Below, piece by piece: positions 8,012-17,324 of a stretch of 64,000 nucleotides of DNA. The position numbers and the translations under genes were made by a program. This DNA is from Corynebacterium occultum. GTDB lineage: Bacteria > Actinomycetota > Actinomycetes > Mycobacteriales > Mycobacteriaceae. Under the pieces are notes generated by a model that ran no database searches, was not told where the DNA came from, and was given only the letters and a program-made list of their open reading frames with translations. Each line of letters opens with the position of its first letter. Within the stretch, counting starts at the first letter, position 1. The DNA lies in NCBI RefSeq assembly GCF_009734425.1, contig NZ_CP046455.1:1178001-1242000 (forward strand), read 5' to 3'.

Positions 8012-10341
8012 TGCCGGAGTCTACTCATCTGCGGCCCCATGCCACCGCGAGCGCCGAACTGCCGGCGGACTTCCACGAACCAGCCCCACTCCGGGAGCCG
8101 GGACGACTTTCGGAGGGTGCGGAGCAGGGTTATCTCCGTTCTCGGACGGTCTCCCTGAGTCTGCTGCGGATGGTCTCCCTCGGCGCAGGACTGCCCTGGC
8201 TCGCTTATATGCTGCTGGGCGTTTATGGACGTCGCGAATTGGTCGAGGGTTCCCGGTTTCCCGCCGACCCTCTGATATCCAGCGTGTGGCTGCTTCTGAT
8301 CAGCCTGGCGGTGGTGGTTATCTACGCCGGTTTCATTCACCGGAAACGCTTCTACTTCTGGTCCATGCTGACCGCCGGGGGCATCTTCGTCGCGATACTC
8401 CTGGTGCATGTCAGTCTGATGCTGGTCACTGGAGACTCACCGCTGAAAGAGATGTATCTGGGGGATTTCACCGGCCTTCCGGTAGCTCTGATGGTCACGG
8501 TGCTGCCCTCGCCGTGGGCCCTGGGCATGGCGTTGGTTGGAGTGGCTGCCGCGGCCGCGGTGAATCAGGGTTCCCCGCTCGGATTCAACATGGCCCTGGA
8601 GATCGCTCATTCGGTTCTGGTCATGCTGCCTTTCCTGCTGTTCCTGCAATCCGGGCACAGGGTGGCCAGGCTGCTGGATGACCTGGCGACCCAGGCCCAC
8701 ATCACGGCCAGTCGGCTGGCCCGGACCAAGGCCCTCAGGGAGCTGGAGACCCGCTTCCTGGGTTATCTCCATGACAATGTGATGAACACCCTCGACGCCA
8801 TCCGCCGCGGGGTGCGCAAACCAGAGATCAGTGCCTTAGGCTTCCGCACCTTCGAAACCGACACTGCTGCCGGATCCGTCCAGCTCAGTGCACAGGAGGT
8901 GGTCGAAGAGCTGATCTGGCAACTCCGGGAACTCGCCCCGAATCTCCAGATCCACGCACCTGGGAAGCTACCGGAGTCGGTGACCATCCCGGCGGATATT
9001 TCCGCCGTGCTTGGCGACGCCGCGCTCGAGGCCGCCCACAACACCCTCCGCCACGCGACCGGGGCACCTGCCTATGCCGAGATCGATGTCGAGCTGGACG
9101 GGGAGGAATGCATCGGTCTCAAGGTGCGCATCCGGGATGAGGGGCCAGGTTTTGACCCGGAGAAGATTCCCGCCAGCAGGGCCGGGCTCCGGGTGGCGAT
9201 CGCCGGCAGGATGCACGCTGTGGACGGATGCGACCTGGAGCTGCACACCGCGCCGGGGGAGGGCACTGAAATCATCCTGTCCTGGCACCGGGACGGGCCG
9301 GTGGGCACCTCCTCCGATGTTGAGGTGCCCACCGCCTATGACCTGGTGGGCATGGGCCGGGTCTTCCGGCCCCGCAATGTCCTGATCGCCTGGGGGGTGT
9401 TCTCCGCCATGAGTCTGAACAACGCCCACCACAGTCCCTGGCTGTGGATATTCTCATTGGCGCTTGTCCTGATTGCACTGCTGATGTGTGTCCAGGGAGA
9501 TCAGCTCCGGTTGCCGCTCAGCTCTACTCTGGTGGCGGCGGTTGCCGCGTTGGTCTTCTTCACGGTGGCCAGATTGGATTTGGCGGGCGCCGCCCCCCTG
9601 TGGCCACGTGCCTGGTACCCCTGGGTGTTCATCCTGTTGTGCTCCTATCTGGCGCTCCGGGACCGGGGATGGGTGGCCTGGGGAACCTGGGGAACTGGCC
9701 TGATCATCAGCGAGTTGCTCTCCCAGCGTTATTTCACGGAAGTGGCGGAGCTGGCCTCGGTGATCGCATTGTCCAGTGCGGTTCTCCTGCCGGCCACCTT
9801 GATTCCCGCCGTCATCAAGATGACCGCCCGGGCGCTGCCGCTGGCGTTGGCCGCCAGCCAGGATGAGGTCATCTCGATGGAGGTGGTCGCCGGGCAGCGT
9901 CGATTTCTCAGCGACACCTCCACCTGGATCAGCCGGCAGGTCTCAGCCATCTTGGAACCCCGTTTCCCCGCGGATATCCGCCGCATCAATGCGCACCTGC
10001 TGGAACTGAAACTGCGGGACGCGATCCGTTCCCCGGCCTTCGTCTCCGCGGAATTGAACCGGGCAGTCTGGGATGCCCGGGCCGCTGGAAGGGGAGTGCA
10101 GATTCTCGATGACCGTTCCGAACCGGGCACCCCGCCAGGAGAAGAAGACCGTCTGCCGCTGCGCAAGCTGCATGAACATCTGATCGAGCTGCTCGAAAAC
10201 GAGGATTTCAGGGAGTTGACGGTCCGGCTCTTCCCGGTGGGCCGCGCCCACTTCGCCACCATTTTGATCACCCCCCGGAAAGGTGAGGAGATCCGCCGGG
10301 TGGATATTGCGAATGAGAGCTCCGTGCCGGGAGTCGGATGA
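8011..10341 (+). CDS. Membrane histidine kinase with two membrane domains (copy 2)
   Basis: Paralogue of the kinase at 4692, 776 residues. The ATG at 8011 overlaps the regulator's TGA; a GTG three bases earlier is the alternative, and AGGGA at 7999-8003 better fits the ATG. Layout: the EPAPLREPG head, about six membrane helices, the phospho-acceptor helix FLGYLHDNVMNTLD (His254), and a GHKL ATPase with DAALEAAHNTLRHA, DEGPGF and PGEGTEI. A second membrane block follows (about 453-605), then a soluble C-terminal domain with LLELKLRDAIRSPAF. Conservation of both the second membrane block and the tail between the copies argues that they are functional parts rather than a fusion accident. Confidence 0.88.
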   Translation: MPESTHLRPHATASAELPADFHEPAPLREPGRLSEGAEQGYLRSRTVSLSLLRMVSLGAGLPWLAYMLLGVYGRRELVEGSRFPADPLISSVWLLLISLAVVVIYAGFIHRKRFYFWSMLTAGGIFVAILLVHVSLMLVTGDSPLKEMYLGDFTGLPVALMVTVLPSPWALGMALVGVAAAAAVNQGSPLGFNMALEIAHSVLVMLPFLLFLQSGHRVARLLDDLATQAHITASRLARTKALRELETRFLGYLHDNVMNTLDAIRRGVRKPEISALGFRTFETDTAAGSVQLSAQEVVEELIWQLRELAPNLQIHAPGKLPESVTIPADISAVLGDAALEAAHNTLRHATGAPAYAEIDVELDGEECIGLKVRIRDEGPGFDPEKIPASRAGLRVAIAGRMHAVDGCDLELHTAPGEGTEIILSWHRDGPVGTSSDVEVPTAYDLVGMGRVFRPRNVLIAWGVFSAMSLNNAHHSPWLWIFSLALVLIALLMCVQGDQLRLPLSSTLVAAVAALVFFTVARLDLAGAAPLWPRAWYPWVFILLCSYLALRDRGWVAWGTWGTGLIISELLSQRYFTEVAELASVIALSSAVLLPATLIPAVIKMTARALPLALAASQDEVISMEVVAGQRRFLSDTSTWISRQVSAILEPRFPADIRRINAHLLELKLRDAIRSPAFVSAELNRAVWDARAAGRGVQILDDRSEPGTPPGEEDRLPLRKLHEHLIELLENEDFRELTVRLFPVGRAHFATILITPRKGEEIRRVDIANESSVPGVG

Positions 10342-10361
10342 ATAATTCCCGGCCCTGAACA

Positions 10362-10390
10362 AAGACAAATAAGACAGCTTTGTCTATACT
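10362..10390 (+). promoter_or_regulatory. hom-thrB promoter
   Basis: A -35 AAGACA (10362-10367) and a -10 TATACT (10385-10390) are separated by 17 bases, giving a good sigma-A type promoter about 160 bases upstream of hom. The McbR-like operator overlaps the spacer and the -10. Confidence 0.65.
10371..10386. promoter_or_regulatory. McbR-like operator at the hom promoter
   Basis: AAGAC-N6-GTCTA differs by one base from the C. glutamicum McbR consensus TAGAC-N6-GTCTA. McbR represses methionine and sulphur genes, and hom is a known member of that regulon. The position, between -35 and -10, suits a repressor. The match is seen in the sequence; binding is inferred. Confidence 0.65.
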
Positions 10391-10552
10391 TGTCCGGGTG
10401 CGGTGTGACGCCTGGAAGTCGCACCCCCCCCGGGTGTGATCCCTGTGCCCGGTCCGGTGGGACTGAGAAATACCAGTTAGAATCGCCGGAAATGTGCCCG
10501 TCGTATCCTTCGGCGGGCGAAAATGCTTGATTGACCCCGACCCTGGAGAGAT

Positions 10553-11890
10553 ATGACCACGACAGCTCAGCGCACATACAACCCCGGCAAGGGCGTGGGA
10601 GAGCCCGTCGGTATCGCCATTCTGGGCCACGGCACCGTAGGCCGGGAGGTCGTGCGCCTGATGCACGAGTACTCCGAGGATTTCACGCAGCGTATCGGGG
10701 GACCCCTGGAGCTCAAGGGGGTCGCCGTCTCCGACAAGGAGAAGCACCGTGGCACCCTGGCCGAGGATCTGCTCACCGATGACGCCATGTCGCTGATCGA
10801 ACGCGATGACGTCGACCTGGTCGTCGAGGTCATCGGCGGCATCGACTACCCCCGCAAGCTGGTCCTGGCTGCGCTGAAGGCTGGCAAGTCCGTGATCACC
10901 GCCAACAAGGCTCTGGTGGCTGCGCACGCCGCAGAACTCTCAGAGGCTGCCGATGCGGCGAATGTCGACCTCTACTTCGAGGCCGCCGTCGCCGCCGCCA
11001 TCCCGGTGGTCGGCCCGCTGCGTCGTTCCCTCGCCGGTGACCAGATCGAGTCCGTCTCCGGCATCGTCAACGGCACCACCAACTTCATCCTGGACGCCAT
11101 GGACTCCACCGGTGCCAACTACGATGACATGCTGGCCGAGGCCACCGCGCTCGGTTATGCCGAGGCTGACCCGACCGCCGATGTCGAGGGCTATGACGCC
11201 GCCTCCAAGGCCGCCATCCTCGCCTCCCTCGCCTTCCACACCCGCGTCACCGCCGATGACGTCTACTGCGAGGGCATCACCAACATCACCTCTCAGGACA
11301 TCGAGGCCGCCAAGAAGGCCGGTTACACCATCAAGCTGCTCGCCATCTGCGAGAAGCTCACCGATGCCGAGGGGAAGAAGTCCATCTCTGCCCGTGTCCA
11401 CCCCACCTTGATTCCCCGGGAGCATCCCCTGGCCTCCGTCAGCAAGTCCTTCAACGCCATTTTCGTCGAGGCTGAGGCTGCCGGTCGTCTGATGTTCTAC
11501 GGCAACGGTGCCGGTGGTAACCCCACCGCCTCCGCTGTGCTGGGCGATATCGTCGGCGCGGCCCGCAACAAGGTCCACGGTGGCCGTGCCCCCGGTGACT
11601 CCACCTACGCGAACCTGCCGATCGCCGACTTCGGTGAGGTGCCCACCCGCTACCACATCGACATGGAGGTCATCGACCGCACCGGTGTGCTGGCCGAGAT
11701 CGCCAGCCGCTTCTCCGCTGAGGGCATCTCCCTGCGTACCGTCCGCCAGGAGGAGGCCGGCGAGAACGCCCGCCTGATCGTGGTGACCCACACCGCCCTG
11801 GAATCCGATCTGGCACGCACCGTGTCACAGCTCCAGGAGAGCGAGATCGTCAAGTCCGTCAACAGCGTAATCCGCCTCGAAGGCGAGTGA
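10553..11890 (+). CDS. hom: Homoserine dehydrogenase
   Basis: NAD(P)-dependent reduction of aspartate semialdehyde to homoserine, the branch point toward threonine and methionine. The protein has 445 residues, the same length as the C. glutamicum enzyme. The N-terminal Rossmann motif ILGHGTVG has its glycines at 25, 27 and 30. NKALVAAHA and the family signature [14 protein letters not shown] mark the catalytic domain. The C-terminal ACT domain (about residues 360-440, [19 protein letters not shown]) is the site of threonine feedback control in this family. It is followed one base later by thrB and is probably repressed through the McbR-like site upstream. Confidence 0.97.
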   Translation: MTTTAQRTYNPGKGVGEPVGIAILGHGTVGREVVRLMHEYSEDFTQRIGGPLELKGVAVSDKEKHRGTLAEDLLTDDAMSLIERDDVDLVVEVIGGIDYPRKLVLAALKAGKSVITANKALVAAHAAELSEAADAANVDLYFEAAVAAAIPVVGPLRRSLAGDQIESVSGIVNGTTNFILDAMDSTGANYDDMLAEATALGYAEADPTADVEGYDAASKAAILASLAFHTRVTADDVYCEGITNITSQDIEAAKKAGYTIKLLAICEKLTDAEGKKSISARVHPTLIPREHPLASVSKSFNAIFVEAEAAGRLMFYGNGAGGNPTASAVLGDIVGAARNKVHGGRAPGDSTYANLPIADFGEVPTRYHIDMEVIDRTGVLAEIASRFSAEGISLRTVRQEEAGENARLIVVTHTALESDLARTVSQLQESEIVKSVNSVIRLEGE

Positions 11891-11891
11891 T

Positions 11892-12821
11892 ATGGCGATC
11901 GATCTGGAAATCGGGACCAAGGCCAAGGTGACGGTCCCTGCCTCCTCCGCCAACCTCGGCCCCGGTTTCGACACCCTCGGCCTGGCACTGAGCCTCTACG
12001 ACACCGTCGAGGTTGAGGTCACGGCCTCCGGCCTGGAGATCGAGATCTTCGGGGAGGGCGAGGGGGAGCTCCCCCTCGACGGCTCCCACCTGGTGGTCAA
12101 GGCCATCCGGCAGGGCCTGGCGGCAGCGGATGCTGACGCCCCCGGCCTGCGTGTGGTCTGCACCAACAATATCCCGCAGTCCCGTGGCCTGGGATCCTCC
12201 GCCGCTGCCGCGGTGGCCGGTGTGGTCGCGGCCAACGCCCTGGCAGGTTTTCCCCTGGATGAGGAGAAGATCGTCCAGCTCTCCTCAGCATTTGAGGGCC
12301 ACCCCGACAATGCCGCCGCCTCCGTGCTCGGCAATGCGGTGGTCTCCTGGACCGAGATCCCGGTGGACGGCCGCAGCGTGGCCTCCTACCGGGCGGTTGA
12401 GATTCCGGTGCACAAGTCCATCCGGGCCACCGCCCTGGTGCCGAACTTCCATGCCTCCACCCAGGCGGTACGACGTGTGCTGCCCAGCCACGTCACCCAC
12501 ACGGACGCCCGTTTCAACGTCTCCCGCACCGCGGTGATGACCGTGGCCCTACAGAACCACCCGGAGCTGCTCTGGGAAGGCACCCGTGACCGGTTGCACC
12601 AGCCCTACCGGGCGGATGTTCTCCCCGTGACCGCGGAGTGGATCAACCGCCTGCGCAACCGTGGTTATGCCGCCTACCTCTCTGGCGCTGGACCCACCGC
12701 GATGGTGCTCTCCCAGGAGCCCGTCAGCCCGGAGATTCTGAACGAGGCCCGCGAAGCTGGGCTGCGCGTTCTGGAGCTTGAGGTTGCCGGACCGGTCAAG
12801 GTCGAGGTTTCCGCGGCTTAG
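11892..12821 (+). CDS. thrB: Homoserine kinase
   Basis: ATP-dependent phosphorylation of homoserine on the way to threonine. It is a GHMP-family kinase of 309 residues. The ATP-binding motif [13 protein letters not shown] starts at residue 95, the N-terminal [15 protein letters not shown] is typical of ThrB, and the C-terminal [13 protein letters not shown] is the third GHMP motif. The ATG starts one base after the hom stop, so the two form the hom-thrB operon known from C. glutamicum. A strong terminator follows. Confidence 0.97.
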   Translation: MAIDLEIGTKAKVTVPASSANLGPGFDTLGLALSLYDTVEVEVTASGLEIEIFGEGEGELPLDGSHLVVKAIRQGLAAADADAPGLRVVCTNNIPQSRGLGSSAAAAVAGVVAANALAGFPLDEEKIVQLSSAFEGHPDNAAASVLGNAVVSWTEIPVDGRSVASYRAVEIPVHKSIRATALVPNFHASTQAVRRVLPSHVTHTDARFNVSRTAVMTVALQNHPELLWEGTRDRLHQPYRADVLPVTAEWINRLRNRGYAAYLSGAGPTAMVLSQEPVSPEILNEAREAGLRVLELEVAGPVKVEVSAA

Positions 12822-12850
12822 GTTTCTTCCCCGCCGCAGGGAATAAGGAA

Positions 12851-12901
12851 AAGGCCCCCTGGGGAGATGCACTGCTTCAGTACATTTCCCCAGGGGGCCT
12901 T
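12851..12901. terminator. Terminator between thrB and the convergent regulator gene
   Basis: A perfect 15-bp stem, AAGGCCCCCTGGGGA (12851-12865) with its complement at 12887-12901, across a 21-base loop. It lies between convergent genes and can act on both strands, although the T-run is short. Confidence 0.75.
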
Positions 12902-12932
12902 CGGCATGCAAGGGGGGTGAAGCTCAGCAGGA

Positions 12933-13652
12933 CTACTCCGCGCTGACCTCCGGGTTTTGCTTCCCCTCCAGCTGGAAGTTCACACTGCAGCGCCCCGGCC
13001 CATCAAAGGGGCGGATGCTGATCTTCATCGGGCCCTGCGCTCCGACGCTCTCCTGCAGGAACCCCTCATGGATGGCGCAGATGAAAGGGGAGGGACGCTG
13101 CTCCCCGATGATGAAGGGGCAGCTGAGCAGGGAAAGCTCGGCACGGTCCTCCTGCTGTTCGGCGGTGTGGGGGTCATAACCCATCTCACGGAGCTTGTGG
13201 AAGAGCTCGTTCAGCGGTTCCTCCAGGCCCTTCCATTCATGATTGGTGGTGTTCATGTGGATGGCCCACTGCGCGCCGATGGCCTTGGCCCGGGCGATGG
13301 CTTCCGCATCCGGGTGCGCGGAATCCCCCAGGGATCGGGCGAGCACCTCGATCAGGGAGATGTACTCATGGGCCACGGCCCGGTTGTCGGGGACCCGGAC
13401 CTGGAAGATCAGGGAGGGGCGCCCCCTGCCGGTGGCGGGTGCGGTCACGGTGCGTACCGCTTCCTGGGCGATGAGTTCCTCCAGGTGGCCGCGAACGGTG
13501 TTGACGTGCATCCCCAGCTCAGCGGCGATTTCCACGGCTTTGGCACCCTTTGGGTATGTCTGCAGGACAGCGAGAACCTCCCGCTGTTTCGGGCTCAACC
13601 GGAGTGATTCGGCGAAGATATCGGGTGCTGAACGGGGTGGGGGTGTGCTCAT
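12933..13652 (-). CDS. arnR: Probable ArnR, winged-helix repressor of nitrate respiration genes with three conserved cysteines
   Basis: The chosen start (MSTPPPRSAP, 13652) has GGAAGAGAAG upstream and its ATG overlaps the TGA of the preceding modBC gene; this gives 239 residues. A winged helix-turn-helix (about residues 20-85, VEIAAELGMHVNTVRGHLEEL) is followed by a helical region and a C-terminal part with Cys178 (CPF), Cys192 (FICAIHEGF) and Cys222 (PGRCSV). That spacing is like SufR-type regulators that bind an Fe-S cluster. In C. glutamicum, ArnR is encoded next to narKGHJI, between thrB and narI, and represses the operon under oxygen. The matching gene order is the main reason for the name. 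Here modA and modBC separate it from narI, so it may be expressed with the molybdate transporter. Confidence 0.75.
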   Translation of the reverse strand: MSTPPPRSAPDIFAESLRLSPKQREVLAVLQTYPKGAKAVEIAAELGMHVNTVRGHLEELIAQEAVRTVTAPATGRGRPSLIFQVRVPDNRAVAHEYISLIEVLARSLGDSAHPDAEAIARAKAIGAQWAIHMNTTNHEWKGLEEPLNELFHKLREMGYDPHTAEQQEDRAELSLLSCPFIIGEQRPSPFICAIHEGFLQESVGAQGPMKISIRPFDGPGRCSVNFQLEGKQNPEVSAE

Positions 13653-15589
13653 GATTGACTTCTCTTCCGGGGTGGTCGGGCGTGGATGTTCACCGCAAGT
13701 GCCTTGGTCACGCACTCCACCTCCATTCCTTCCTGCAGTTCCAACGCGACGGCGGACCGCCGGGTCACCGGGACCGTGATCTCATTCTGTCCGGGAAGTT
13801 CCACCCGGAGTACCACGTGGGATCCGGGCACCGCATTTACTGCAATGATCCTGCCCCGCCAGTTATTCCGAAAAGATTCCCGGGGCTCGCTTCCCGGCAA
13901 CCGGATCGAGGTGGCCTCCGGTGGGAAGGTGGCCACGGCATTTTCACCGACCAGGGCCTTATAACCGGAATCCGGAACCCCGGTGATCAGCAACCCATTT
14001 ACCTCAATGCTAACTGTGTCCGGGGTGATTCCGGTAATTTCACCGGCCATCCGGTTGAGCCCGGCGAGGCTGGCGACGAAGTCATTCGGTGGCACGTTGA
14101 GCAGGTCGGCAGGCCTGCCCTGGGCCACGGTCCGCCCCGCCTCCAGCACCACGAGGTGGTCCGCCAGTCCGGAGATGTCCACCGGGTCGTGGGTGACCAG
14201 GATGGTGGTGCGGTCCCTGGCGGTGGCCTTGAGCAGGCGACGCCAACGTGCGGTGGCGGCCACATCAATGGCGGCCAGGGGTTCATCGAGGATGAGCACC
14301 CTGGGTTTTGCCGCCAGCGCCCGGAGTAGGGCGACCTGGGCGGCCTGCCCACCGGAAAGCGCCGGCACCTTCACCTCCGCCAGCTCCTGCAGACCAGCGG
14401 CCTCAAGCAGCTGGAAGCTCAGCTCCCGGTCACGGGTGACCATGGTGACCGTCGCGGCGACGGTGGCGGTGCGTGGCAGACCGGGGCGCTGGGTCAGCAG
14501 CACCACACCCCGTTGGTGTGCCGCCCGGAACTTTTCCCCGTCCACCACCTGATCACCGATCTTCACCCGGGCGCCGCGGAGCCGCCCGGCCAGGGTGCCC
14601 ACCAGGGTGGTTTTGCCCGACCCGTTGGGCCCGATGATGGCGGTGGTGATATTGGCGGGGAATTCGGTGGTCACACCGGCTGCCTCATGGGTCAGGGGGA
14701 GACCCGAGTCGGGGCGGCACAGTTCCCGGATCCTCGCGGTATCGAGCGGGCCGATGGCGCGTGGGGTGGGTTTCGGTTCACGTTTCAGCGCCAGGGGTAA
14801 TCCGGCGATGGCCAGGGCGAGGATCGCCAAGAGGATCAGGATGACGGCCAGTACATAGGAGGCACCGGGGTCGATCTCACGTTGCAGGTAGATGCCCAGG
14901 GGCATGGTGCGGGTGCTCCCCGGCATGGAACCGGCGAAGGTGAGGGTGGTGCCGAACTCACCGAGGGAGCGGGCGAAAGCCAACCCACCGCCGGTGGCGA
15001 TGGCCGGTGCGACAGCGGGCAGCGTGATCTTGGCGAGCACCTCCGTGGGGCTCAACCCCACCCCGGCGGCGCTGGCCGGTATTTCCCGGTCAATCTGCCG
15101 CAGACCGGATTCCACGGCGACCACCACATAGGGCAGGGTGATGAAGACATGGGAGGCGACGACACCGGGGAAGGCGAAGGCGAACTGCAGGCCCAGGGCG
15201 TCGAGAAGCGGGGCGGTGACCCCACGGTTGCCGATGGCCGCGGTCAACGCCAGCCCGGCGACAACCGGGGGCATGGCCAGGGGCAGCAGCACCAGGAGCC
15301 GAACCAGCCCGGATCCGCGGTGCAGCCCCGCCAGCCACACCGCCAGCGGCACCCCCAGCAGCAGGGTGATCAGGGTGGACTGGAGTGCGGCGTAACCGGT
15401 GACCTGCAGCAGTTCGAGGGTGTCCGGCTGGCGGAGGACCTCCCCGAAACGTTCCCAGGGCACTCGGGCGGTCAGGGCGAGCACCGGCCCGATGATCACC
15501 ACCACCGCGATCAGGGCGATGATGAGGACCGGGACCGGAATTCGGGTAGGCGCCGGGCGGGGGGTGGCGCGATGCGCGGAGGCACTCAT
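13649..15589 (-). CDS. modBC: Molybdate ABC transporter, permease-ATPase fusion (ModB-ModC)
   Basis: One 646-residue protein (start MSASAHRATP, one base after the modA stop) carries both the inner-membrane channel and the ATPase of a molybdate importer. The N-terminal half (to about residue 270) has about six membrane helices and an EAA-type loop (SAAGVGLSPTEVLAKITLP). The C-terminal half has a Walker A IIGPNGSGKTT (about 319-329), the signature LSGGQAAQV, a Walker B VLILDEP and an H-loop VTHDP. It ends in a TOBE-like molybdate-binding region (EITVPVTRRSAVALELQEGM). ModB and ModC are separate in most bacteria. The substrate is inferred from the ModA neighbour, the TOBE-like tail and the adjacent Mo-enzyme genes; tungstate is possible. 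Confidence 0.88.
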   Translation of the reverse strand: MSASAHRATPRPAPTRIPVPVLIIALIAVVVIIGPVLALTARVPWERFGEVLRQPDTLELLQVTGYAALQSTLITLLLGVPLAVWLAGLHRGSGLVRLLVLLPLAMPPVVAGLALTAAIGNRGVTAPLLDALGLQFAFAFPGVVASHVFITLPYVVVAVESGLRQIDREIPASAAGVGLSPTEVLAKITLPAVAPAIATGGGLAFARSLGEFGTTLTFAGSMPGSTRTMPLGIYLQREIDPGASYVLAVILILLAILALAIAGLPLALKREPKPTPRAIGPLDTARIRELCRPDSGLPLTHEAAGVTTEFPANITTAIIGPNGSGKTTLVGTLAGRLRGARVKIGDQVVDGEKFRAAHQRGVVLLTQRPGLPRTATVAATVTMVTRDRELSFQLLEAAGLQELAEVKVPALSGGQAAQVALLRALAAKPRVLILDEPLAAIDVAATARWRRLLKATARDRTTILVTHDPVDISGLADHLVVLEAGRTVAQGRPADLLNVPPNDFVASLAGLNRMAGEITGITPDTVSIEVNGLLITGVPDSGYKALVGENAVATFPPEATSIRLPGSEPRESFRNNWRGRIIAVNAVPGSHVVLRVELPGQNEITVPVTRRSAVALELQEGMEVECVTKALAVNIHARPPRKRSQS

Positions 15590-15590
15590 G

Positions 15591-16346
15591 TTAACTGGTG
15601 GGGGTGAAGCCATTGTCCTGCCAGACCGCGGCCATATCCGCACCTCTGATCAGTTCCACCAGCTCGGCAGCCTGATCCGGGTGGGTGCTGTCAGCGGTGA
15701 CGGCAGCGTAGAGGGTGTTGGGCACTTCCCCGGCACCGGGGATGTCGATGACCTCGACGGCATCCCCGGCGGCCTGGGCATCGCTACGGTAGACCCAGCC
15801 GGCATCCGCCTCCCCGGAGGTGACCTTGCCCAGGGCGTCCGCGACGGAGTGCTCGAGACTGACCGCCTCAACCTGGTAACCCTGGTTGCCGATGATCTCC
15901 GCGGCGACCCGGCCACAGGGGACCTGCGGATCACAGAGCACCACATTGGCCTCAGTGAGGGAGTCATCCACCCCGGTGATGCCCGCCGGGTTCCCCGCCG
16001 GAACCACCATTACCATGGAGTTCGTGGCAAAGGCCACCGGATCTGCCACCACGCCGCTTTCCACGGCGGAATCCATGACCGCCCGGTCGGCGGTGAGCAG
16101 CACATCACCCGGGGAACCATCAGTCAACTGCTGCACCAGGGTGGAGGAACCGGCGTTGATGAACTCCAGGTGGTGCCCGCTCAACTCCGCCAGCTCCTCA
16201 TTGACCACCCGTGTTGATGCCGCGCCCAGCACCATCAGCTCCACCGACTCAGCGGTGGTGCCGGAGATAGCGGGGGAGCAGGCAACCAGCAGGATGCTGG
16301 CGCCGGTCAGGGTGATCAGGCTACGCAGGGCGGGAAATTTCAACAT
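15591..16346 (-). CDS. modA: Molybdate-binding lipoprotein (ModA)
   Basis: Periplasmic-side solute receptor of the molybdate importer, 251 residues from MLKFPALRSL (16346). The signal peptide ends in a lipobox LLVAC, so the mature protein should be lipid-anchored at that Cys. ModA-type features include GAASTRVVNEELAEL, AGSSTLVQQLTDGSPGDVLLTADRAVMD, and GEADAGWVYRSDA in the second lobe. A longer frame reaches 16493, but it would place about 49 residues before the signal peptide. The gene is followed directly by the fused permease-ATPase. Confidence 0.88.
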   Translation of the reverse strand: MLKFPALRSLITLTGASILLVACSPAISGTTAESVELMVLGAASTRVVNEELAELSGHHLEFINAGSSTLVQQLTDGSPGDVLLTADRAVMDSAVESGVVADPVAFATNSMVMVVPAGNPAGITGVDDSLTEANVVLCDPQVPCGRVAAEIIGNQGYQVEAVSLEHSVADALGKVTSGEADAGWVYRSDAQAAGDAVEVIDIPGAGEVPNTLYAAVTADSTHPDQAAELVELIRGADMAAVWQDNGFTPTS

Positions 16347-16476
16347 GGGGGCGGTTTTCAGCTTTCCATCGGTATGTGCTGGACACTTACTCAGCATATG
16401 GAGAAATCCGTTGAACCAGGAGAACCCGGTTTCCACCCCGGATTCAGGTGAGGGACAGACATCCCATGGGAGTCGA

Positions 16477-16513
16477 AAACCGGGCCCAGACAACCCATGT
16501 CCGAACCCGGTTT
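16477..16513 (-). terminator. Hairpin between narI and modA
   Basis: AAACCGGG (16477-16484) pairs with CCCGGTTT (16506-16513). On the minus strand the stem ends in CCCGGTTTT, a short T-run, just past the narI stop. It may end or reduce transcription from nar into mod. Confidence 0.5.
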
Positions 16514-16529
16514 CCGTGGGGGAAGCAGA

Positions 16530-17309
16530 TCAGGCACCGTGCCAGCGGGCTTCTTCGTCAATCTGATCCTTATTGGACTGCACCGGCTCCCAGGCCACGT
16601 GGTGTCGCGCCGGGCTGGCGGTGATATCCCGGGAACGATAGATCACATAGGGGCGGGTGACATAGCCGACGGGTGCGGAGAAGGCGTGCACCAGGCGGGT
16701 GAAGGGCCACAGTGCCATGAGGGTGAACCCGGAGATCACGTGCACCTTGAACTGCCAGGGCACATCCGCCATCAGTTCCGGCTGGGCGTTGAAGACCAGC
16801 AGCTGGCGCAACCAGGGGGAAATGGTCTCCCGGTAGTCATAACCGTGCGGGCCGCCCAAAAGCTGCAGCGAGATGGTGGCGATGGTGCCCGAGAGGATCG
16901 CCAGACCCAGGAAGAGGTACATCACCTTGTCGGAACCGGAGGTGGCCAGGAAAACCGAACGGTTGACCACCCGGCGGTAGAGCAGTCCGGCCAGACCCAG
17001 CACCACCGCGATCGCCGCCAGGGTGCCCGGGTAGGTGGCGATGACGTGGTAGAGCTCATCAGTGATGCCCACCGACCGGGTCCAGGACTTCGGGATCGCC
17101 AGTCCCATCAGGTGGCCGACGATCACGAAGACCATGCCCCAGTGGAAGAGCGGGGAGGACAGGCGCAGCAGCTTGGATTCGTAGATCTGGGAGGAATGGG
17201 TGGTCCAGCCGAACTGGTCGGTGCGCCAACGCCAGAACATGCCGAGGAAGAAGGCGACGATGCACAGCCAGGGAAAAGCCACCCACAGGAAAATTTCATA
17301 GGAGGACAT
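16530..17309 (-). CDS. narI: Respiratory nitrate reductase gamma subunit (cytochrome b)
   Basis: Membrane subunit that oxidises menaquinol and passes electrons through two b hemes to NarH. It has 259 residues and about five membrane helices (IFLWVAFPWLCIVAFFLGMF, LFHWGMVFVIVGHLMGLA, TLAAIAVVLGLAGLLYRRVV and others). Histidines in HWGMVFVIVGH and in the helix VHVISGFTLMALWPFTRLVH are at the expected heme-ligand positions. AAGGAG lies 8 bases upstream of the ATG. It is the last gene of narKGHJI and is 15 bases after narJ. Confidence 0.95.
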   Translation of the reverse strand: MSSYEIFLWVAFPWLCIVAFFLGMFWRWRTDQFGWTTHSSQIYESKLLRLSSPLFHWGMVFVIVGHLMGLAIPKSWTRSVGITDELYHVIATYPGTLAAIAVVLGLAGLLYRRVVNRSVFLATSGSDKVMYLFLGLAILSGTIATISLQLLGGPHGYDYRETISPWLRQLLVFNAQPELMADVPWQFKVHVISGFTLMALWPFTRLVHAFSAPVGYVTRPYVIYRSRDITASPARHHVAWEPVQSNKDQIDEEARWHGA

Positions 17310-17324
17310 GAGGGGGACTCCTTG

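Noticed and set aside
10492..10530. 12-codon frame (MCPSYPSAGENA) upstream of hom as an attenuator leader peptide
   Set aside because: It has no run of Thr, Ile or Met codons and no ribosome binding site; an operator explains the control better.
16346..16493. Longer start for modA at 16493
   Set aside because: It would put 49 residues in front of a complete lipoprotein signal peptide.
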